Below, one piece after another: positions 53,837 to 61,993 of a DNA stretch of 64,000 nt; positions within the stretch are counted from its first letter, which is position 1; each line of letters starts with the position of its first letter. The stretch comes from Ralstonia pickettii (GTDB taxonomy: Bacteria > Pseudomonadota > Gammaproteobacteria > Burkholderiales > Burkholderiaceae): assembly GCF_001699815.1 (NCBI RefSeq), contig NZ_MCGB01000092.1:62001-126000 (forward strand). Reading direction: 5' to 3'. The notes under the pieces were generated by a model. That model saw nothing but the letters and a program-made list of their open reading frames with translations. It had not been told where the DNA came from and searched no databases. A program made the position numbers and the translations under genes.

Positions 53837-55531
53837 ATGCAAGGGCACCCGAGGAACCACCCGACCGCGTCTCTGCGCGCCTGGTTCACCTGCTTGGCCA
53901 TCGCGCTGCTGAGCGGCTGCGTCAGCCTGCCGGAGCACGTGGATCGCCCTGTCACGACGGCGCTGCCGAACGCCGAGTCGGCCACGTCGCTTGGGCGGCT
54001 TGCGCAGTCAAATGCGCCGTCGGCGGATGTGTCGGGCTTCCGGCTGATTCCGTCGGGCGAAGAAGCCTATGCCACATTGCTCACACTGGCCGACCGGGCA
54101 GAACGCACGCTGGACTTGCAGTACTTCATCATTGAAAGCGACAACAGCGTGCGCGAGTTGATGCGTCATGTGTTGGCGGCTGCCGAGCGCGGCGTGCGTG
54201 TGCGCATGCTGGTTGACGACCTGCATAGCGACGGGCGTGATCTCGCGTTCCTCAAGTTCTCGTCGCACAAGAACATCGATGTACGCCTGTTCAACCCGTT
54301 TCCGGGCGGGCGGATGTCGAATCTGACACGGTATCTGAGCGGCGCGGCCGAGTTCCGCCGCGTCAACCGGCGCATGCACAACAAGGCCTTCATTGCCGAC
54401 AACGCGCTGGCCGTGACAGGCGGGCGCAATCTGGGCGCCGAATATTTCACGCAAAATCAGACCACCAACTTTGTGGATCTCGACGTGCTGGCCGCGGGGC
54501 CGGCGGTGCGCCAGTTATCGTCGGCATTCGATGCGTACTGGAACAGCGAATTCGCCTATCCGGTGCAGGCGCTGGCGCCCGAGCCGAGCACGGCGCATCC
54601 ACCCGAGCCGAAGGACGGCAACTATCCGCCGCCGGTGACGATGCCGCATCGGCCGGAAGGGCCGCCGCAGCAGATCGACGTGCCGACCCGGCCGGTCGAC
54701 ATGGGGTCCGGTTCTGCCAAGCCGGCATCCGACCAGACCGATCTCGCCAGCCCGGCGCCGGAGCAGCGCCTGCCGCTCAAGCCTGCCCCGCGCGACTGGT
54801 TCCTGGCCGACCAGATCGCCCGTGGCCGCCTGCGCCTGGAGTGGGCGCCCGCGCAGGTGATCGTCGATCGTCCGGCCAAGGTGTCGGGTGATGACGTGGA
54901 ACCTGGTGGCGAGCGCCTTGCCCAGACGCTCCTGCGTCTGATTGACGAGGCCGAGCGCGAGGTGGTGCTGATCTCGCCGTACTTCGTGCCCGGCAAGCGC
55001 GGCGTCGAGGTGGCCAAGCGCATGCAGGATCGCGGCGTGCGCCTGCGTGTGCTGACCAACTCGCTGGCGGCGACCGACGCACCCATCGTGCATGTGGGCT
55101 ATGCGAAATATCGTGGCGAGCTGGTCGACGACGGTGTTGAACTGTACGAGCTGCGCCCGACCCTGGGCGATCGCCCGAAGATGATCGGCACTTTTCGTTC
55201 GTCGCAGGCGAGCCTGCATGTGAAATCGATCGTGGTGGACCGCAGCACGCTGTTTGTCGGCTCGATGAACATCGACCCGCGCTCTATCGGACTGAACACG
55301 GAAACCGGGTTGATCATCCGCAGTCCGGTGCTGTCGGAGGCGGTAGCCCGGCTGTTTGACGACTCGGTGCGCGACAGTGCCTACCGGGTGACCAAGGATG
55401 ATGGCCACTTGCGCTGGACCACGCACGAGAACGGCAAGGAGGTCGTCGTCGATCACGAGCCGGAGGTGGGCCTGGGCCGCCGGACGTGGATCCAGATGCT
55501 GGCGCCATTGACTCCGGAAGAACTGCTGTAA
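53837..55531 (+). CDS. PLD-superfamily lipoprotein, ClsC-like, with Pro-rich linker
   Basis: A 564-residue protein with a lipoprotein signal (AWFTCLAIALLSGC, lipobox LSGC), so it is membrane-anchored with the enzyme in the periplasm. The two PLD motifs are H181-N-K183 (HNKAFIADNALAVTGGRNLG) and H461-V-K463 (HVKSIVVDRSTLFVGSMNID). Between them, residues about 246-318 form a Pro/Glu-rich, probably disordered linker (HPPEPKDGNYPPPV; PHRPEGPPQQIDVPTRPVD) that ordinary ClsC lacks. Probable role: phospholipid transfer or cardiolipin synthesis from PG and PE. The ATG at 53837 gives the lipoprotein signal; it is followed by a good terminator. Confidence 0.85.
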   Translation: MQGHPRNHPTASLRAWFTCLAIALLSGCVSLPEHVDRPVTTALPNAESATSLGRLAQSNAPSADVSGFRLIPSGEEAYATLLTLADRAERTLDLQYFIIESDNSVRELMRHVLAAAERGVRVRMLVDDLHSDGRDLAFLKFSSHKNIDVRLFNPFPGGRMSNLTRYLSGAAEFRRVNRRMHNKAFIADNALAVTGGRNLGAEYFTQNQTTNFVDLDVLAAGPAVRQLSSAFDAYWNSEFAYPVQALAPEPSTAHPPEPKDGNYPPPVTMPHRPEGPPQQIDVPTRPVDMGSGSAKPASDQTDLASPAPEQRLPLKPAPRDWFLADQIARGRLRLEWAPAQVIVDRPAKVSGDDVEPGGERLAQTLLRLIDEAEREVVLISPYFVPGKRGVEVAKRMQDRGVRLRVLTNSLAATDAPIVHVGYAKYRGELVDDGVELYELRPTLGDRPKMIGTFRSSQASLHVKSIVVDRSTLFVGSMNIDPRSIGLNTETGLIIRSPVLSEAVARLFDDSVRDSAYRVTKDDGHLRWTTHENGKEVVVDHEPEVGLGRRTWIQMLAPLTPEELL

Positions 55532-55546
55532 GCGGCTCCAAAAGAA

Positions 55547-55570
55547 AAACGCCGCGAAGTTGCGGCGTTT
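55547..55570. terminator. Bidirectional Rho-independent terminator
   Basis: AAACGCCGC (55547-55555) and GCGGCGTTT (55562-55570) pair perfectly around a 6-base loop. The A-rich left flank supplies a U-tract for the minus-strand entericidin gene, while TTT on the right serves the PLD gene. Confidence 0.8.
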
Positions 55571-55607
55571 CCTGACTCAGGCCAGGGTTTTCCCGGCCCT
55601 CGCTTCA

Positions 55608-55748
55608 TTACATCTTCTGCTTGGTGTTGTCAGCCGCGTTTTCCAGCTTCTGGCCACCGGTCTGGAGGTCCTTGCCCATGCCCGCCATCGTGTTGCAGCC
55701 AGCCAGAACGGCGCAGCCCAGGGCCAGCAGTGCGATCAGTTTCTTCAT
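55608..55748 (-). CDS. Entericidin family small lipoprotein
   Basis: A 46-residue protein. Its signal LIALLALGCAVLAGC ends in lipobox LAGC, followed by NTMAGMGKDLQTGGQKLENAADN, the hallmark of EcnA/EcnB. AAGGGGATCGAG precedes the start. Entericidins are envelope lipoproteins of a proposed antidote/toxin pair; only one member is present here. Confidence 0.92.
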   Translation of the reverse strand: MKKLIALLALGCAVLAGCNTMAGMGKDLQTGGQKLENAADNTKQKM

Positions 55749-55924
55749 CTCGATCCCCTTGTGAGCCGTGCGGTATCCCGCACGATGTTCGCGTGATTGC
55801 CACCCCAGCGGTGGCGCAATCCGCATTTTAGTGCGACCCCGCGCACCGGGGGTGCGTCGGCCGCATCTTTTTTGCCTTCTTGCATATCACTTGCGGCGCA
55901 TCCCGGACATTCGGGGCGCAGCCC

Positions 55925-55951
55925 TCTACTTCTGCCGTCCGCTGCCGTTAG
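55925..55951 (+). promoter_or_regulatory. Possible sigma28 promoter of the MCP gene
   Basis: TCTACTTC-N11-GCCGTTAG compares with TAAAGTTT-N11-GCCGATAA: the spacing is exact, the -10 matches 6 of 8 and the -35 only 4 of 8. It lies about 90 bases upstream of the start. Biological sense (an MCP under flagellar control) adds support. Confidence 0.35.
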
Positions 55952-56039
55952 CACCTTTGGGAGTGAACAGGGTGCCTGAAGAGGGGCGCAGGGACGGGAT
56001 CTCGGCGCCGCACGGCCCAACCATGCAGGAGAAAAACAC

Positions 56040-57608
56040 ATGTGGAAGTGGATGGACACAAGCATTCGCACGCGGCTGACGTTTCTGGTCGCGGTATTTG
56101 CAGTGATGATTGCCGTGGTGGGCTTCGCGGGCATCACCACCGGCCGGGCGACCAATGACGATTTGCGCGCAGTGTATCTGGAAGACGCCAAGGGGTTGGA
56201 CCTGCTGGCCAAAGACACCATCAACCTGCTGTGGGCGCGCATCCACCTGACCAATTTCGATTCGGTCTCGTCGCCGGAAGAACTCAAGAAGCTGCTGGCC
56301 GATGCGCACACCATGGTCAACTCGGCCAACGATGCCTGGGCCCAGTTCATGAAGCTGCCCATTCCGGAGGCCGACCGCGCCCAGCTGCAAGCCGCCGACG
56401 CTGCACGCACCAAGTTCGTCAAGACAGCGCTGGAGCCGGCCATCGCCGCACTGGAACGCAGCGACCTCACCACGTACCGTGAGCTGAACACGAACCTGGT
56501 GCCGAAGCTCTTCGTCGATTACGACACGGCGCTCGGGCCGCTGGTCGGGGCGCGCTTCAAGTACGGCCAGCAACGCTTTGACCATTCCCAATCGCGCTAT
56601 GCGATGAGCATCTGGATTTCGGGTGGCTTGCTGGCCGCTGCGCTGGTGCTGTCGATCGTGGCGCGCGGCGTGCTCGGTCGCACCGTGGTGCGTCCGCTGG
56701 AGCGCGCCATTCAGGTGTTTGAGCGTATGGCCTCCGGCGACCTTGCCACCCGAATGGAAGGCCAGACCACCGCTGGCCGCCGCGATGAGACCGCTCGCCT
56801 CATGCACGCGGTGTCGTCCATGCAGACGAGCCTGCAGCAGATCATCGGGCAGGTGCGCACCGGTTCGGATTCGATCGCCAGCGCCACCAAGCAGATTGCA
56901 GCCGGCAATGCGGACCTCTCGCAGCGCACGGAGCAGCAGGCCTCGTCGCTGGAAGAAACGGCGTCGAGCATGGAAGAGCTGACCAGCATCGTGAAGCAGA
57001 ACGCCGACAACGCGCGTCAGGCGAGCACGCTGGCAGTCAGCGCGTCGGACATCGCCGTCAAAGGCGGAGAAGTCGTCGGCCGCGTGGTGGACACGATGGC
57101 CGGCATCAACGAAAGCAGCCGCAAGATTGCGGACATCATTGGCGTGATTGAAGGCATCGCCTTTCAGACGAACATCCTGGCGCTGAATGCGGCGGTGGAA
57201 GCTGCCCGTGCAGGTGAGCAGGGCCGTGGCTTTGCCGTGGTGGCAGGTGAAGTGCGCAGCCTGGCACAGCGCAGCGCCACGGCGGCCAAGGAGATCAAGG
57301 AGCTGATCGGCGATTCGGTGGGCCGCGTGCAGAACGGGTCGACCCTGGTGGCCGAAGCCGGCACGGTGATCGACGAGGTGGTGGTGGCCGTGCGCCGCGT
57401 GACCGACATCATGGGCGAGATCAGCGCTGCGTCGGAAGAACAGAGCAGCGGCATCGAGCAGGTCAACCAGGCCGTCACGCAGATGGATCAGGTGACGCAG
57501 CAGAATGCGGCGTTGGTCGAACAGGCCGCTGCGGCGGCGGAATCGCTGGAAGAACAGGCGGAGGCGCTGCGCAGCGCGGTGGCGGTCTTCCGCGTCGAGC
57601 ACGCATAA
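56040..57608 (+). CDS. Methyl-accepting chemotaxis protein
   Basis: A 522-residue receptor. It has TM1 ([20 protein letters not shown]), a periplasmic four-helix-bundle domain (about 35-185), TM2 ([20 protein letters not shown]), HAMP ([23 protein letters not shown]) and a cytoplasmic signalling hairpin with the conserved hub [42 protein letters not shown]. Methylation-helix residues flank it. No C-terminal NWETF-like CheR tether is present. Ligand unknown. Upstream sequence shows a possible sigma28 promoter, and a perfect terminator follows. Confidence 0.95.
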   Translation: MWKWMDTSIRTRLTFLVAVFAVMIAVVGFAGITTGRATNDDLRAVYLEDAKGLDLLAKDTINLLWARIHLTNFDSVSSPEELKKLLADAHTMVNSANDAWAQFMKLPIPEADRAQLQAADAARTKFVKTALEPAIAALERSDLTTYRELNTNLVPKLFVDYDTALGPLVGARFKYGQQRFDHSQSRYAMSIWISGGLLAAALVLSIVARGVLGRTVVRPLERAIQVFERMASGDLATRMEGQTTAGRRDETARLMHAVSSMQTSLQQIIGQVRTGSDSIASATKQIAAGNADLSQRTEQQASSLEETASSMEELTSIVKQNADNARQASTLAVSASDIAVKGGEVVGRVVDTMAGINESSRKIADIIGVIEGIAFQTNILALNAAVEAARAGEQGRGFAVVAGEVRSLAQRSATAAKEIKELIGDSVGRVQNGSTLVAEAGTVIDEVVVAVRRVTDIMGEISAASEEQSSGIEQVNQAVTQMDQVTQQNAALVEQAAAAAESLEEQAEALRSAVAVFRVEHA

Positions 57609-57629
57609 GAAGCACGCGCCAACACCAAT

Positions 57630-57662
57630 GCCCTTCCGCCTGACAGGCGGGAGGGCGTTTTC
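57630..57662 (+). terminator. Rho-independent terminator of the MCP gene
   Basis: GCCCTTCCGCC (57630-57640) pairs with GGCGGGAGGGC (57646-57656) through one G-U pair. The stem is followed by GTTTT and comes 21 bases after the stop. Confidence 0.85.
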
Positions 57663-57664
57663 CT

Positions 57665-59080
57665 TTACGGCATCAGATCGCGCGCCCGCTCGGCAATCAC
57701 GTCTTGTGTGTCGTCGATCCAGCGGGCAGGAAACGGTTGCGAGAGCAAATAGCCCTGGATCACGTCGCACCGGCAGGCCCGCAAGGCATGGAGCTGTGCG
57801 GCGGTTTCCACGCGCGTGGCGATGACGGGCACGCCCGCACCATGCGCGGCAGTCACCAGGCGTTGCAGCACCGCGTGATCGCTCGCGTTGGTCACTGCGT
57901 TGACGATCGCCTGGTCGAGCTTGACCTGATCGGGCCGGAACGTTGCCAGGCAATCGAGGCTGTGCGCGGTGGCTCCAAAGTCTTCCACCGCCACGCGCGC
58001 GCCGCACGCGTGCAGGGCTTCCACCGCTTTCTGCGCCGAGCCGTTGGCACGGTGCAGCGTGTGTTCCGATATCTCGAAGACAAGCCGGGTGGTCGGCACC
58101 GCGTGGCGCGCGGCAATGTCGCGCACGACGTCGCTCAATTGCGGATCGAGCAGCTGCGCAACCGACAGGTTGACGGCTGCATGCACGCCCGGCTGATGCC
58201 GGCTGTTGCGTCCTGCGCGCTCGGATTCTTCGCGCAGCAGTCCGGCCAGCATCTGGGCGGCGCTGTCGAGCACCCAGTGGCCAACCTCGCGAATGTCGCC
58301 GGTCTGCTCCAGGATCGGCAGAAATTCCGCCGGTGCCACGCCTCCCAGCTCGGGTGAGCTCCAGCGCAGCAAGAATTCGTAGCCGACGATCCGTCCGTCG
58401 GTCAGGCTCAGTTGTGGCTGCAGGTTCAGGCTGAACTGGCGGCGTGCAAGCGCGTGGCGCAGTTGGGCGGCCAGGCGCGGGTGCTCGGCGATGGCGTCGT
58501 ATCCGTCGGCGCGGGCGACGTTGGTGCCCGTGCCTGGGGGCATGGCCGCCGGGGCATACAGCGCGGGGCTGGGTTCGGCACCGTGCTGAACACCATAGAG
58601 CGCCCGGTCGGCCTGTTCAATCAGCCGTGCCGCATCGGAGGGCATGCCCTCGAAAAGCGTCATGCCGATACTGCAAGAGCAGACCAGCTCGTAACCATGC
58701 GTGATGAAAGGTCGCGTGAGTGCCGCAGAAATCCGCCGCGCCAGATCGTGTACATCCTGTGCCGAGACGAAGTCTGCGCAGGCAACGGCAAAAGTCTCGG
58801 GGCCGATGCGCCCGACGATGGGTGCGTTGCCATCCGCGGCGGGCACGCTCAGTGCCTCAAGCCGCGATGCACATTCGGCGATGACCTCCCGTGCTGCCAA
58901 GGGCCCGAGCGTGTTGGTCGCCTCGGCAAAATGGTCGAAGCCGATCAGCAGCAGGGCGCCGATTGCATCCTGGCGTGCGGGCTGAGGCATGGCAGCCAGC
59001 AGTTGGACGAATCGCCCGCGGTCGGGCAATCCGGAGATGGGATCCAGACTCGATGGCGCGGCAGACCTTGCGCGGCTCAT
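57665..59080 (-). CDS. Degenerate GGDEF-EAL protein (probable c-di-GMP effector or weak phosphodiesterase)
   Basis: A 471-residue cytoplasmic protein. The GGDEF-like domain (1-165) has IGPETF in place of GGDEF, so it cannot be a cyclase. The EAL domain (about 200-465) keeps the metal Asn (AVNLS), Glu (FEISEH), Lys (VKLDQ), Glu (RVETA) and Gln (IQGYLLSQP), but EAL is EFL and DDFG has become EDFG. Loss of one metal-ligating Asp suggests reduced or absent hydrolysis, and it may bind c-di-GMP as a sensor. The minus strand just past the MCP terminator holds its stop. It belongs to the motility region with YcgR and two cyclases. Confidence 0.82.
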   Translation of the reverse strand: MSRARSAAPSSLDPISGLPDRGRFVQLLAAMPQPARQDAIGALLLIGFDHFAEATNTLGPLAAREVIAECASRLEALSVPAADGNAPIVGRIGPETFAVACADFVSAQDVHDLARRISAALTRPFITHGYELVCSCSIGMTLFEGMPSDAARLIEQADRALYGVQHGAEPSPALYAPAAMPPGTGTNVARADGYDAIAEHPRLAAQLRHALARRQFSLNLQPQLSLTDGRIVGYEFLLRWSSPELGGVAPAEFLPILEQTGDIREVGHWVLDSAAQMLAGLLREESERAGRNSRHQPGVHAAVNLSVAQLLDPQLSDVVRDIAARHAVPTTRLVFEISEHTLHRANGSAQKAVEALHACGARVAVEDFGATAHSLDCLATFRPDQVKLDQAIVNAVTNASDHAVLQRLVTAAHGAGVPVIATRVETAAQLHALRACRCDVIQGYLLSQPFPARWIDDTQDVIAERARDLMP

Positions 59081-59304
59081 AAATGGGGATCGTCCTGCAA
59101 ATACCTTTAAAACGGAAATGCGTGCGCTCGGGGCGCCGTCAATTGTAATGCTTTGTCACAGGTAAGCCTGCGGCATCATAAGCCTAAAGGCAGCCATGAT
59201 GGCCGTTTCCCAGCATCTTTTCGCGTGGACCAGGCGAACGCCTTTAACGTTTAACGGTAATTAATTCTGATAAAAAAGATACGAATATCAGTTCTGTTTC
59301 CACG

Positions 59305-60210
59305 TTACACCATGCGCTGCCCACCCCAAAGCAACTGTTCATAGATAAAGCACTGCAGCAGCATCTTTTGGGCGGCGACCAACTCGACGAATTCCACGCC
59401 ATATTGATACACGTTGGGCAGGTCGGCCGGTTTTTCACTGCGCACCAGCGCAGCAGCCACCAGTTCGGAATGGTAGTCGCGCGTTTTCACCCGGAAGCGC
59501 AGACGCGCCGGTGCGCCGCTCACTTCCAGCCGATGCGCCGAGCGGAACGACGCGCCCGTGGTGCTGATGTCGGAGATATGGATCATGCGTGGCGGGTCGC
59601 CGCTCACCAGCATCTTGCCGACCACGTTGGCGCGCACGCGCAGCGATTTGCGCAACGCGCGGTTCTTGATCCGCCGCGGCGGCGACAACACGACGTATTC
59701 GAACGGGATGCGGCACACCGCCATCACCGTGCATTCGAAGCTGGCGATGCCCTCGCCCGAGAAAGCGTGGACTTCCACCAGTTCGTCCTTGACCGGCATG
59801 ACCGTGCGGCCGCTGTCGGTGGGCATGGTGATGAGCAGATGGCGCTGCGGGCTGTAGCCCATCACGCGCGCGGCACCCTTGGTCTGGCCGGCGCCTGCGG
59901 TCAGGCGCACGGTCAGCATGCCGCCGGGGCGCAGGCCCAGCAGTTCCATGGCGATCGTGCGTTCACCGTCAGGGTCGTCGCCCATGTCCGGGAACATCGT
60001 GTTCGGGAACTGCGTGTTTGCAAACGCCGGTGCAGGCGCGGGCGTGCCGTCCGCCAGCCGATGCGGGCGGTGCAGCGTGCACAGCAGGTCGATCTCCTCC
60101 GGCGAGTGGATGACGTCGCCCTTCGGGACGAGCAACTGCCCGTCGGCGTCAAGCATCGGCCACGGCAGGGGAATCGCAAGCGGAATGTCGAGAGGTTGAA
60201 GTTCGAGCAT
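59305..60210 (-). CDS. ycgR: YcgR-type PilZ flagellar brake protein
   Basis: A 301-residue cytoplasmic protein with a YcgR-N-like domain (about 85-175) and a C-terminal PilZ domain. The c-di-GMP site residues are intact: R187-x3-R191 (RKSLR) and D214-I-S216-x2-G219 (DISTTG). In enterobacteria YcgR binds c-di-GMP and slows the flagellar motor. Its N-terminal 80 residues are an extra Pro-rich segment found in the Burkholderiaceae form. A good sigma28 promoter lies upstream (60251-60277), tying it to the flagellar regulon. Confidence 0.85.
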   Translation of the reverse strand: MLELQPLDIPLAIPLPWPMLDADGQLLVPKGDVIHSPEEIDLLCTLHRPHRLADGTPAPAPAFANTQFPNTMFPDMGDDPDGERTIAMELLGLRPGGMLTVRLTAGAGQTKGAARVMGYSPQRHLLITMPTDSGRTVMPVKDELVEVHAFSGEGIASFECTVMAVCRIPFEYVVLSPPRRIKNRALRKSLRVRANVVGKMLVSGDPPRMIHISDISTTGASFRSAHRLEVSGAPARLRFRVKTRDYHSELVAAALVRSEKPADLPNVYQYGVEFVELVAAQKMLLQCFIYEQLLWGGQRMV

Positions 60211-60250
60211 GGCAATGGGGAGCCAACAGCCGCGCAGGACCCCACGTTTC

Positions 60251-60277
60251 TATACGGCCAAATGTTGCACAACTTTA
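60251..60277 (-). promoter_or_regulatory. Sigma28 (FliA) promoter of ycgR
   Basis: On the minus strand TAAAGTTG-N11-GCCGTATA matches the consensus TAAAGTTT-N11-GCCGATAA with 7 of 8 at -35, GCCG intact at -10 and exact spacing. It ends about 40 bases upstream of the ycgR ATG at 60210. Confidence 0.7.
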
Positions 60278-60329
60278 AGCGCACTTTATTGTGCAGGGTC
60301 GGTGGCACGCGAGTTGCAGCCCGGGAGCC

Positions 60330-60842
60330 ATGATCGAGCACAATGTCGGTTCCAAAGTGGATGGGGTGGGCACGCGCATGACGTCTCGGCGGCATTTCTG
60401 GGCGGCGGTGGAGCAGTTTGCTCGCTATGTCGTCATCGGCGGCGGCGCAACGCTGGCGCACTATGTGGTGCTGTTCGGGCTCGTGCAGGTGGGGGTCTCG
60501 CCGTGGCGGGCGTCGGTGGCGGGCAGTGTGATCGGTGCAACGCTCAATTACTTCATCAGCCGGCAGGCCGTCTTCAACAGCACACGTGGGCATATCGGCG
60601 CGATGGTGCGCTTCGGCCTGGTGGCCTTTCTCGCGTTGGGGTGCAATGCGACCATCATGGCCGCCGGCCTGGGGATCGGTTTGTATTACCTGATTGCGCA
60701 GGTGTTCGCCTCGTCCATCACGGCCATCTTCAACTTCCTGGTGCACCGGTACTGGACGTTTCGTGACGCCGATGCCGTCGGCGCGCCAACGGAGCCGCAA
60801 CCGACCATCGTGCCGGCACGGCCCACGCACAACGGGCCCTGA
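60330..60842 (+). CDS. GtrA family membrane protein
   Basis: A 170-residue protein with four transmembrane helices and the GtrA pattern (QFARYVVIGGGATLAHYVVLFGLVQVG; GSVIGATLNYFISRQAVF; ITAIFNFLVHRYWTFRDA, the typical NFxxxRxxVF end). GtrA proteins flip or handle polyprenyl-linked sugars for O-antigen, teichoic acid or exopolysaccharide modification. An alternative start at 60378 (GGGGTGGG upstream) would trim 16 residues. No glycosyltransferase partner is adjacent. It is divergent from ycgR. Confidence 0.85.
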   Translation: MIEHNVGSKVDGVGTRMTSRRHFWAAVEQFARYVVIGGGATLAHYVVLFGLVQVGVSPWRASVAGSVIGATLNYFISRQAVFNSTRGHIGAMVRFGLVAFLALGCNATIMAAGLGIGLYYLIAQVFASSITAIFNFLVHRYWTFRDADAVGAPTEPQPTIVPARPTHNGP

Positions 60843-60858
60843 GGCGCTGCCGTGCGCG

Positions 60859-61341
60859 TTAATGCCGGCTGGCCGGGCTCTGCACGCCGGCGCCAGTTTC
60901 CGTAGCGAAGGTCACGTCGCCAATGCCGTCAGCGGGCGGGACGGGGGCATCGTCCCGCAGGCGCTCCACCACCAGGTGAATGTCGATCACATCGGCCACG
61001 CCGGACGCCTCCAGCGAGACAAGTGCCGCCAGTTGCGCAATCGCAAACGTATCCGCGAGCAGCGGCGTATCGTCGTGGAGATCGCCGGCAACGCGGGCAG
61101 TTGGGGTCTTGCCGGCCGTGCGCGTGGGCTGCTGCGCCGTTTCACGTGCGCGATAGGCGAAATAGGCGTCGGCAAAGTGCACGCGGTGCGCGTCGAACAC
61201 GCGCACTGCGGCGGTAAGGGCATCGTCCACCCAAGCTGGATCGACTGGCGTCGTTCCGGGCTCGGTACCTTCGGGCAGGCCCGCTAGCTTGAGCGCATAC
61301 CGATGCGTCTGCGTGCCGGGGGCGACAAAGCTCAATTCCAT
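60859..61341 (-). CDS. Hypothetical protein
   Basis: A 160-residue soluble, acidic, Ala-rich protein (MELSFVAPGTQTHRYALKLAGLPEGTEPG; VFDAHRVHFADAYFAYRARET; TFAIAQLAALVSLEASGVADVIDIHLVVERL). GGGAGG precedes the ATG at 61341. No signal peptide or membrane helix. I recognise no family. Its 3' end converges with GtrA. Confidence 0.6.
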   Translation of the reverse strand: MELSFVAPGTQTHRYALKLAGLPEGTEPGTTPVDPAWVDDALTAAVRVFDAHRVHFADAYFAYRARETAQQPTRTAGKTPTARVAGDLHDDTPLLADTFAIAQLAALVSLEASGVADVIDIHLVVERLRDDAPVPPADGIGDVTFATETGAGVQSPASRH

Positions 61342-61993
61342 ACGACCTCCCACAACCGCGTGCGTTGTTGCCGCGGCTCGCCGTGTTTGAATTCGCCCCC
61401 CTGAAGCGATATTGAAGAATAGTAACGGAGCCGCCCGTTTTCGCGTTTCGTCCTTCCGGATGAGGTTGGGGCCTTGTTTTCACCTTAAGACATTCACAAT
61501 GTGGAAATTGCGGCCCGCCGGCGTGGCAAACGGTTGCGTGTTGGCAGTGTCTACTCGACCTAACCGAACGGCTAGCTGCTTCGCGGCGGGGGGACGGTGT
61601 ACAGTTGTGAAGTGTCCGGCGACGCTGGGCAAGAGTCGACAATCGACGTCGACAAACGCAGACGGGAATGACGCGGGGCGCGTTTCCTTCGCGTCATCTC
61701 GCGCACGAGGGGACCCAAAGCGCGCTCGCGGTCCATGTCCCCTCGCGGGAAGGGATTGCCCCGTTAACTCGCGGCTTCTATAGTCCGCCTCGATTCGTGC
61801 GCTTGCAACGCACCAAGGTCTGTCAGTGCCAGCTGCCAACTGGTCCACGCAGACCACGAGACCGGTTACGGGGATCACGCCAACGGCCACCGCGCGCCCC
61901 CGACGCGACCATTGCGTCATAGGGTTCCCGGCGGCGCGATGGCCACCACATCAACCACCCCCGGGACTGCCGCATTCGCGAAACAGCATCGCC
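61342..61993. other. Long intergenic region upstream of the PAS-GGDEF gene
   Basis: 652 bases without a convincing gene. It holds the divergent control regions of the hypothetical protein and the cyclase, and one good promoter (61756-61784). Short open frames here have no family similarity. Confidence 0.5.
61756..61784 (+). promoter_or_regulatory. Sigma70 promoter candidate of the PAS-GGDEF gene
   Basis: TTGCCC (61756-61761) and TATAGT (61779-61784) with 17-base spacing. It predicts an untranslated leader of about 200 bases before the ATG at 61994. Confidence 0.45.

Noticed and set aside
55926-58007. A 693-codon minus-strand frame across the MCP gene
   Set aside because: It is antisense to the MCP and passes through two terminator hairpins; no similarity to any family.
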